From positions 32,753,303 through 32,817,302 of the forward strand of contig NC_091158.1 of NCBI RefSeq assembly GCF_040958095.1: a stretch of 64,000 nucleotides of DNA, given 5' to 3'. Of this stretch, positions 52,819 to 64,000 are shown piece after piece (within the stretch, counting starts at the first letter, position 1; each line of letters starts with the position of its first letter). The notes below the pieces were generated by a model. It was not told where the DNA came from. It made no database searches and saw only the letters and a list, made by a program, of their open reading frames with translations. Made by a program: the position numbers and the translations under genes. The stretch comes from Procambarus clarkii. Taxonomy: Eukaryota > Arthropoda > Malacostraca > Decapoda > Cambaridae.

Positions 52819-53194
52819 TCTTTGTGTTTAGATAGGAGATGCCTCGTATGGGCCAATAAGCCTTCTGCAGCCCCTATGTTTATCCCTTATGTATCCCCCA
52901 TGTTTTCACCTTCATTGTATTATCACCTGACCTAATGCGGGTATAAAATCAACTAGTATTGTAAGATCTGTTCACTTGAGAATGAACCATGGAGGTTCGA
53001 AACGTCGTGCAAATTATACAAATAAGTGTAATACACTCTATAGTAAATCACTTCTTTTCTTCACCTTAAAAGTACGAAAATGAGTTTTGGAGAACTCCTA
53101 TTTCAATTAAGCCCTGATGCTAAGAAAATAGTTAGAGGGATAGAAGCCCTAAACCAGAAAATAATAAATACAGAATATGCGGTCATATTCAATG

Positions 53195-53196
<2 letters not shown>
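52819..53196 (+). mobile_element. PLE-B copy 4 3' UTR and partial next unit
   Basis: Same arrangement as 46518-46933: 3' motif, hammerhead-like motif (52971-53012), then ATG 53080 [20 protein letters not shown], cut at TTCAATGAAAT by AT repeat. Confidence 0.85.
52971..53012 (+). ncRNA. Hammerhead-like motif, PLE-B copy 4
   Basis: Identical to 46671-46712. Confidence 0.55.

Positions 53197-53284
<88 letters not shown>
53197..53284. repeat. (AT)n, PLE-B / element C junction
   Basis: AT tract, 88 bp. Confidence 0.97.
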
Positions 53285-53288
<4 letters not shown>

Positions 53289-53515
53289 AAAATCCACAGA
53301 GAAATATGAAATGAGGTGAACGTTTCGGCTTTGTTAAAGCCTTTGTCAACACCAGACTGACTAAGGAGAAGGGAGAAGGGGGGAAGATATATAGGCCGCC
53401 ACCTGACTAACCCATCCCAAGGGTTGGTCAGGTGTAATTAACCAAAAACAGGTAAAGCTAAGCTTAGAAACGTTCACCTCATTTCATATTTCTTTGTGGA
53501 TTTTCCGCATAAAAT
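53285..53515. mobile_element. Element C: 42-bp inverted termini and hammerhead-like motif
   Basis: It starts GCGGAAAATCCACAGAGAAA and ends with the reverse complement (one mismatch over about 42 bp). The interior contains the complement of a hammerhead-like core next to the left arm, then GAGAAGGGAGAAGG and GGTCAGGTGTAATTAACC. The hammerhead and the AT flanks suggest it is a terminal region of a third PLE family folded back on itself, rather than a DNA transposon. No coding. Confidence 0.6.
53314..53357 (-). ncRNA. Hammerhead-like motif, element C
   Basis: On the minus strand: stem I GGTG with CACC; core TTGACAAA; stem II GGCTTT with AAAGCC; GAA; minimal stem III ACGT; then T before CACC. 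It shares the TTGANAA core of families A and B. Confidence 0.55.
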
Positions 53516-53539
53516 GATCAGTGTTTTGTGATCGTCAAT

Positions 53540-55670
<2,131 letters not shown>

Positions 55671-57937
55671 CGATAAAATATCGCCAGGATCTGATTCGTG
55701 ATCAGATATACAAGGCAGAGAATGAAATCAAAGACAAGAAAACGCAACTACTTCATGCTACAAACGAGTGGAGAAATAGCAACATCGACCATAGTATCCG
55801 TACCCGCATTGAACAACACCTCGACATCCTCACAGACCAACATCACCTCAGCACTGAAACAAGGATTATCAAGAAACTAACAACATTATATGGAGGACCT
55901 ATGGCAATTCCACGACCAAGAGATGGCTTCCTGAACCTTGCAGGAATTAACCTCACTGAGGACCAAGTCACTCTCCTAAATCTGGGCATAAACTGTCATG
56001 TTATGTCCAGACCGAGTGAAATGGCCCGGAAAGTAGAGTTGGAAATTCTGTTGGACGACATATTCGACCTCGAGACACAAAAGAAGGTCACTACCAAAGA
56101 TACCTTACAAGCAGAACTTATTGCAGAAGGAGGAAAGAATCGAGGCAACTACAGAAGCACCATACTGTCCCCCGAGCTTAAAGCGGCAGCTAAAAGCCTT
56201 CGTGAGAATAAGGAGATAGTTGTCAGGAGAGGTGACAAGTCGCCAATATATGTCATTCTTAAAAAAGACGAATATCTGGCGAAAATGAACATCATACTCT
56301 CTGACCAAACTAAGTTCCAAAGGGTAACGAAGGACACTACAGCCGAATTAAAAGCAAAGGTCAACAAACTGATCGAAACTGTGAACGCCAAAAAATCCGG
56401 ACTCCACCTGCCAAAGATCATTGGGGAATATAAACCTGGATATGCGTATGGAAATGTCAAAACGCACAAGCCTGGAAACCCACTTCGGCCAATCATTAGC
56501 CAGATACCCACACCCACATACAGACTGGCGAAGCGACTTAACGGCCTGCTGACTCCTTATGTTCCTTGCGCCTTCAGCCTGAAGTCTCCAAAGGAATTTG
56601 TGGACTTACTGCGGGGCGCACGGGCCACAGGGATAAGAGCTTCGTTGGACGTAGAATCGCTGTTTACCAACGTACCTGTGGACGAGACAATCGGAATGAT
56701 AGCCGACAGAGTGTATCGTGATCCAGCCTGTACTCCTCTTGACATGCCAGAAAGTATTCTGAGGAAACTACTCCAAGCTTGTACTAAAGAGGCACCCTTC
56801 TTGAGCCCGGATGGGCACATGTATAAGCAAGTAGATGGGGTCGCCATGGGTTCTCCCCTAGGTGTCCTGTTTGCAAACTTCTACATGGGTACCATCGAGC
56901 AAAAAGTCTTAGTCGACATGAACTTGAAACCGGCCATATACTGCAGGTATGTTGACGACATTTTTACACAGGTACCTGATGTCAGACATCTGCAGGAGCT
57001 GAAGGAGGCATTTGAGCAGAGTTCCGTGCTGCGTTTCACTTACGAGACGGAAAAGGATGGGAAGCTGCCTTTTCTAGATGTAACAGTCATGGAAAAGGGC
57101 GGAGGTTTCCACACTGCAGTCTACACTAAGGAAACAAACATAGGAATGTGCCTAAATGCCAACAGCGACTGCCCTGACAGGTACAAGAGGAGTGTTGTTA
57201 ACGCATACGTCGACCGTGCTCTCAGCCACAGCTCAGAATGGAAGCAAGTCGACGAAGAACTCTGTAGGGTAAGGCAGGTCCTAGTCAATAACGGCTTCTC
57301 CAATGGTTTCATCGAAGACATCATAAGAAGGAAAGTGAAAAGCCATGCAACCTCCGAAGAGACAACTAACACAACACCTATACCCCCTATTAGACTATTT
57401 TACAGGAACTTCTTTTCCACAGCTCATAAAACGGAGGAAAGGGTCCTGAAAGATATTGTTAATAGAAACGTTATCCCTACAGACAAAAATCAGAGGATAC
57501 AACTGTCGATTTACTATAAAACTAGAAAAACGGCCAGCCTACTCATGAGAAACTCTCCAGACACAAAACAGAACGCTTTAAAAGAGACTAACGTCGTCTA
57601 TGCCTTCAAATGCCCACTTGGGGACTGTAAGCTCCAAAAAACCCAGTATATAGGCAAGACAACATCTCTTTCTAGGCGTTTAACGATGCATAAGCAACAG
57701 GGCTCCATTAAGGAACATATAATCTCTTCCCATAACCAAACCATCGCCAGAGAAATCCTAGTAAACAACACAGAAATCATCGATAGATACAGCGATAGCA
57801 GGCGGCTTGACGTTTGCGAGGCACTACACATCAAGAAGTCAACACCAGCAATCAACAGCCAATTATTGCACAACTATATTCTACCCACCTCAAGACTCCG
57901 CTCCAATATAGAAGCATCAAGAAATATGGACCAATAG
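55671..57937 (+). CDS. PLE family A copy 5: RT and GIY-YIG, almost full length
   Basis: The PLE-coding part begins IKYRQDLIRDQIYKAENEIK at about 55673 and is open to 57937 (about 754 residues). It contains the N-terminal coiled region, TKFQRVTKDTTAELKAKVNK, YGNVKTHKPGNPLRPIISQI, motif A LDVESLFTNVPVDETI, motif B GVAMGSPLGVLFANFYMG, motif C YCRYVDDIF, the linker and GIY-YIG (KCPLGDCKLQKTQYIGKTTS, LSRRLTMHKQQGS, EALHIKKSTP). The open frame extends 56 codons further upstream (ATG 55505), but those are antisense of copy 4 and are not PLE sequence. It lacks only about the first 70 residues present in copy 2. This is the best-preserved family A coding copy. Confidence 0.9.
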
Positions 57938-58611
<674 letters not shown>

Positions 58612-58730
58612 TAAAAATGAATTTTGGAGAAGTGATTTTTGATTTACCTCCAACAGTGAAGCATAATGTACGAAAGATTGAGAAAATTCGTGTTAGAATT
58701 ATTAATCTTACTTTTTCGGTCATATTTAAT

Positions 58731-58733
<3 letters not shown>
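58612..58733 (+). mobile_element. PLE-A 5' end, direct
   Basis: [20 protein letters not shown] again in plus orientation, forming a second palindrome with the preceding fragment centred near 58610. Confidence 0.9.

Positions 58734-58825
<92 letters not shown>
58734..58825. repeat. (AT)n, PLE-A end / PLE-A copy 6 junction
   Basis: AT tract, 92 bp. Confidence 0.97.
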
Positions 58826-58829
<4 letters not shown>

Positions 58830-60366
58830 GGATGATAGCCGACAGAGTGTATCGTGATCCGGCCTGCACTCCTCTTGACATACCAGAAAGCATCCTAAGG
58901 AAACTACTCCAAGCTTGTACTAAAGAGGCACCCTTCTTGAGCCCGGATGGGCACATGAATAAGCAAGTAGATGGGGTCGCCGTGAGTTCTCCTCTATGTG
59001 TCCTGTTTGCAAACTTCTACATGGGTACCATCGAGCAGAAAGTCTTAGTCGAAATGAACTTGAAACCGGCCATATACTGCAGGTATGTTGACGACATTTT
59101 TACACAGGTACCTGATGTCAGACATCTGCAGGAGCTGAAGGAGGCATTTGAGCAGAGTTCCGTGCTGCGTTTCACTTACGAAATGGAAAAGGATGGGAAG
59201 CTGCCCTTTCTAGATGTAACAGTCATGGAAAAGAGCGGAGGTTTCCACACTGCAGTCTACACTAAGGAAACGAACATAGGAATGTGCCTAAATGCCAAGA
59301 GCGACTGCCCAGACAGGTACAAGAGGAGTGTTGTTAACGCTTATGTCGACCTTGCTCTCAGCCACAGCTCAGAATGGAAGCAAGTCGACGAAGAACTCTG
59401 TAGGGTAAGGCAGGTCCTAGTCAACAACGGCTTCTCCAATGGTTTCGTCGAAGACATCATAAGAAGGAAAGTGAAACGCCATGCAAACTCTGAAGAGACA
59501 ACTAACACAACACCTATACCCCCTATTAGACTATTTTACAGAAACTTCTTTTCCACAGTTCATAAAACGGAGGAAAGGGTCCTGAAAGATATTGTTAATA
59601 GAAACGTTATCCCTACAGACAAAAATCAGAGGATACAACTGACGATTTACTATAAAACAAGAAAAACGGCCAGCCTACTCATGAGAAACTCTCCAGACAC
59701 AAAGGAGAACGCTTTAAAAGAGACCAACGTCGTCTATGCCTTCAAATGCCCTCTTGGGGACTGTAAGCTCCCAAAAAAACAGAATATAGGCAAGACAACA
59801 ACATCTCTTTCTAGGCGTTTAACAATGCATAAGCAACAGGGCTCCAATAAGGAACATATAATCTCTTCCCACAACCAAACCATCGCCAGAGAAATCCTAG
59901 TAAACAACACAGAAATCATCTGATAGATACAGCGATAGCAGGCGGCTTGACGTCTGCGAGGCTCTACACATCCAGAAGTCAACACCAGCAATCAACAGCC
60001 AATTAATGCACAACTATATTCTACCCACCTCAAGACTCCGCTCCAATATAGAAGCGTCCAGAAATATGGACCAATAGGCTTTCTACAATCACTTCCTTTC
60101 AATATCCATTGTTTCGTGTTCAGTCTTGTGTTGATGAAATTAATACCCTATTAATACCACCTCACCCCATCCACCTCACTCAAATGTAGATATAAACAAA
60201 TCGAAGATGTGTAAATTCTATTCAGTTGTGTATGTGTAAGCTAAAGTCTTTGAAAATGTAATAAGTTTTACGAAACGCGCTCAAGTGTCGCGTCAGACTA
60301 GAAATAAAAATGAATTTTGGAGAATTGATTTTTGAATTACCACCAACAGTGAAAAGAAACGTATCG

Positions 60367-60368
<2 letters not shown>
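58826..60368 (+). pseudogene. PLE family A copy 6: truncated and mutated
   Basis: It begins inside the RT at MIADRVYRDPACTPLDIPES just after AT repeat. Motif B is damaged (VAVSSPLCVLFANF instead of VAMGSPLGVLFANF); motif C YCRYVDDIF is kept. The frame is open to 59923, where a 1-bp insertion (ATCTGATAG for ATCGATAG) breaks the GIY-YIG. The UTR, hammerhead-like motif (60245-60299) and a partial next unit (ATG 60310) follow, ending in AT repeat. The same RT codons abut another AT tract in the palindrome cluster at 48.9 kb. Confidence 0.85.
60245..60299 (+). ncRNA. Hammerhead-like motif, PLE-A copy 6
   Basis: Stems I and II as at 42985; the stem III loop is two bases longer. Confidence 0.55.

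Positions 60369-60444
<76 letters not shown>
60369..60444. repeat. (AT)n, PLE-A / 260-bp satellite junction
   Basis: AT tract, 76 bp. Confidence 0.97.
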
Positions 60445-60447
<3 letters not shown>

Positions 60448-60810
60448 AACAAGCCTGAATGGTCCCCAGGACTATATACAACTGAAAACTCACACCCCAG
60501 AAGTGACTCGAACCCATACTTATGGGTTCGAGTCACTTCTGGGGTGTGAGTTTTCAGTTGTATATAGTCCTGGGGACCATTCAGGCTTGTTTGCATTTGT
60601 GTTCCTCACGTGTGCCCCAAAGAATGAGGTGATTTGATAAAATGCTATGCCCAAGATTACCATCCGAGTGCCGGCGGGGAAGTGGTTCACATAGCCTCGG
60701 CTATCACTTCCTTATGTCCGGTCGTGATGGTCAAGCGGATTAAGGCGTCCCTGTACATACCAGTTGTGGGAGTATGGGTTCGAGTCACTTCTGGGGTGTG
60801 AGTTTTCAGT
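60445..60810. repeat. 260-bp satellite unit, partly folded back
   Basis: A partial unit in minus orientation (60445-60519) meets a plus unit at about 60520, making a near-perfect hairpin (arms about 75 bp, turn CATACTTATG). The plus unit continues through GGTCAAGCGGATTAAGGCG and GGGTTCGAGTC to the next AT tract. It is diverged from the 33-36-kb array. Confidence 0.9.
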
Positions 60811-62234
<1,424 letters not shown>

Positions 62235-62466
62235 GAAATTGACAGTGCTTAATTTAGAAACTGTACTTGTGGTCGGTCTCGAACCCATTGTCGATGGGCC
62301 GACTTATATTGAATTTTGTAACTAGCTGATCAAGATTGTAACTTGCTTAACTAAATGAATTGAGGGGTTCAGTCCCTGAGCCCATTATGGACCTCTGTAA
62401 CCCTTTCCAATACCGCCCGCAAAATGTGTATGGGGTGCATAATAAATGAACTAAACTAGCTAAACT
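62235..62466 (+). repeat. Retroelement 3' tail
   Basis: Contains ACTTATATTGAATTTTGTAA, GGGGTTCAGTCCCTGAGCCC and GGGGTGCATAATAAATGAAC. The first two recur at 63600-63690. This is typical of a LINE or SINE 3' end; non-coding. Confidence 0.6.
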
Positions 62467-63590
62467 GTCATACAGTGCTAATGGCATAAGGTCAGCCTGA
62501 CGAAACTGTAGATGCTATGTCCTACCAAATTGAAGCCGGGTATTTCACTAATGACTCAACTCGAGAGAGAAGCAGTCTATCCCATAACATATTAGAGTCT
62601 TCAGTCCACTGTTGGTGTTGGTGTTCGACTTACTGAGTTAGTGTAAGGGCTAAACACTGTTCACATTTCAATATTCAGACATCGGACGGAAAGTTGCTCG
62701 TTACTCTTAAAATTATATTTGGGCAAAGAACGAAGTTACCATATTGGTCACGTTACATTAATGATATTTGGGCAAAGAACGGTGTCATCATGTTGGTCGT
62801 GTTACGTTACAAGGTTATAAGGGTGAGAGTGATGGGGGCTCGAAAATTGACATTAGTCTTCCATCCTCTGGTGCGCTGTCAGTCTAAGTGAAATGAAAAA
62901 AAATATGTGAACAGCTGCGGCAGGAGAAAGGAATTGATGTTACTTCTCCCCCAACTATTAAATGATCTGAATAGAGAGAGAGAGAGAAAAACCACTGACT
63001 GCTATGTGCATCCCATGCAGTTGTGTTTACAACAAATTATTATTTGTTATAATAATAAGATTGAAGACCAGCTTATGACTCTCGATATTCTTAAAAAAAT
63101 GCTATTTGAGCAAAGAATGATGATACCATGTTGGTCACGTTGCGATACAAGGTTACACATATGATCAGAAATAATACTAAAGGCTTTGCACAGAACATCC
63201 GGTCTGGGAAGGGTGAAGTGATGCTTGATGGTTTGGGCTTGGAAGGGGGGTGGGAGAGGGGTAGGGGTTTGGTGGGAGTGGATGGGGAGAGGGTAAGGCC
63301 ATCCCAGTTCCACGTCCATCTCACTACGCCTCAAACCACCACGAAGGTTAGACCTTAATGAGACGGATTGCTGTTTCACTCATTCAGGAGTCTTGAACAT
63401 TCTGTGACATTGTCTTGCTATGATAACGCCGTTGTGTGTTACAAGGTCTGCACAGCAGTAATTGGTGTAGGAAGAATAGGTAATGGAGATTGAGTAGACA
63501 CGCATACATTTCAATGATATTTATTTGGGCCAGCAGATGTTGTGATCACAGTTAACAAGAACAATTTGTAGGTAGAGATCGCGTCTCCCG
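62467..63590. other. Mostly unassigned; short dispersed duplications
   Basis: ATATTTGGGCAAAGAACG-type words occur at about 62711, 62763 and (degenerate) 63103, each followed by a CATGTTGGTCACGTT-like word, indicating a 50-60 bp repeat. No gene supported. Confidence 0.5.
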
Positions 63591-63599
63591 TGACGATGT

Positions 63600-63710
63600 G
63601 TTGACTTATATTGAATTTTGTAACTTGCTCGTCATGATTGTAACTTGCTTAGCTAAAAATGAATTGTGGGGTTCAGTCCTGGACTCCTTTATGCGTCTCT
63701 GCAAGCCTTT
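63600..63710 (+). repeat. Second copy of the 62.3-kb retroelement tail
   Basis: GACTTATATTGAATTTTGTA and GGGGTTCAGTCCTGGACTCC match the 62.3-kb copy. Confidence 0.6.
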
Positions 63711-63792
63711 ACTGCCATTTTTTTTTTTCAGGGATATTCCTGCACGGGCCCTAAGCCTCTGGCTGGCCCACTAAGTGTTGCTTGTTTCTGTT

Positions 63793-64000
63793 TTACTTGG
63801 GCGGAGTATGAGTATTTATGACTCGTATGGTCGCTTCAGTAAGATTTTGCCATATGTGTTTAACAACTTCTTCTGCTCTGTTGAATCTAAGTTGAAATCT
63901 TAATGGGTTTGTAACTGTGCACAGTGTTGGATAATGTTCCAGTGGTCTGTCGGGGATTTCTCCACAGTGTTGACATTTCCTCTCATCTTCCGGAACCCGT
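63793..64000 (-). CDS. LINE ORF2 C-terminus with CCHC knuckle, partial
   Basis: The minus strand from the window edge reads RVPEDERKCQHCGEIPDRPL, EHYPTLCTVTNPL, FNRAEEVVKHIWQNLTE and ends INTHTPPK with TAA at 63793-63795. The CX2C-X8-H-X4-C pattern is the terminal zinc knuckle of I/R1/Jockey-type LINE ORF2 proteins. The upstream RT lies outside the window. Confidence 0.65.
   Translation of the reverse strand, partial: RVPEDERKCQHCGEIPDRPLEHYPTLCTVTNPLRFQLRFNRAEEVVKHIWQNLTEATIRVINTHTPPK

Overview
This is a eukaryotic window, almost certainly arthropod and most likely a decapod crustacean (crayfish, lobster or shrimp type). The reasons are GT-AG introns, a divergent ionotropic receptor gene, TTAGG-type arrays inside a small palindromic transposon, CR1/L2-like LINEs, several tRNA-derived SINE cores of the kind I associate with decapods, and two families of Penelope-like retroelements (PLEs). 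The species call is inference; there is no ribosomal or mitochondrial marker. Repeats make up most of the window. The only convincing host gene is the 3' part of an ionotropic receptor (IR) on the minus strand.

Layout. 1-5.1 kb: a LINE reverse transcriptase fragment cut by the window edge, a LINE 3' end and a SINE. 5.3-15.1 kb: a minisatellite block, comprising a 26-bp array, a 58-bp array, a 16-bp array, 3 kb of CCN repeat, and a second 58-bp array that runs directly into the last exon of the IR gene. 15.2-27.1 kb: the last IR intron (12.7 kb), carrying a (TCTG)n(CT)n tract, a SINE, a gag-like CCHC pseudogene, a two-ORF LINE flanked on both sides by (TG)n, and LINE relics. 27.9-30.1 kb: four more IR exons encoding M1, the pore, M3 and the S2 ligand-binding lobe. 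All five exons join in consistent phase and give about 296 C-terminal residues. 30.2-33.05 kb: Helitron-like non-autonomous repeats. 33.1-35.9 kb: a tandem array of 260-bp tRNA-like units with one inverted unit at its left edge. 36-61 kb: a nest of PLE copies (family A and family B), two copies of a palindromic TTAGG-containing element and a third hammerhead-bearing fragment, with a long (AT)n tract at nearly every junction. 61-64 kb: mostly unassigned sequence with LINE tails and a LINE ORF2 C-terminus cut by the edge.

Most interesting points. (1) The 58-bp minisatellite is a tandem amplification of the last 17 codons and stop of the IR gene, so a satellite appears to have been born from, or to have captured, a coding 3' end. 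(2) The PLE families and a third element share a complete hammerhead-ribozyme-like fold whose core reads TTGANAA instead of CTGANGA, a change in which a U-A pair could replace the canonical C3-G8 pair. (3) PLE copies lie in head-to-head inverted pairs whose junctions show microhomology and short inverted insertions. (4) PLEs and a LINE relic share a 3'-terminal motif. No complete intact PLE was found. The LINE ORF2 is open, but its ORF1 carries a nonsense codon.
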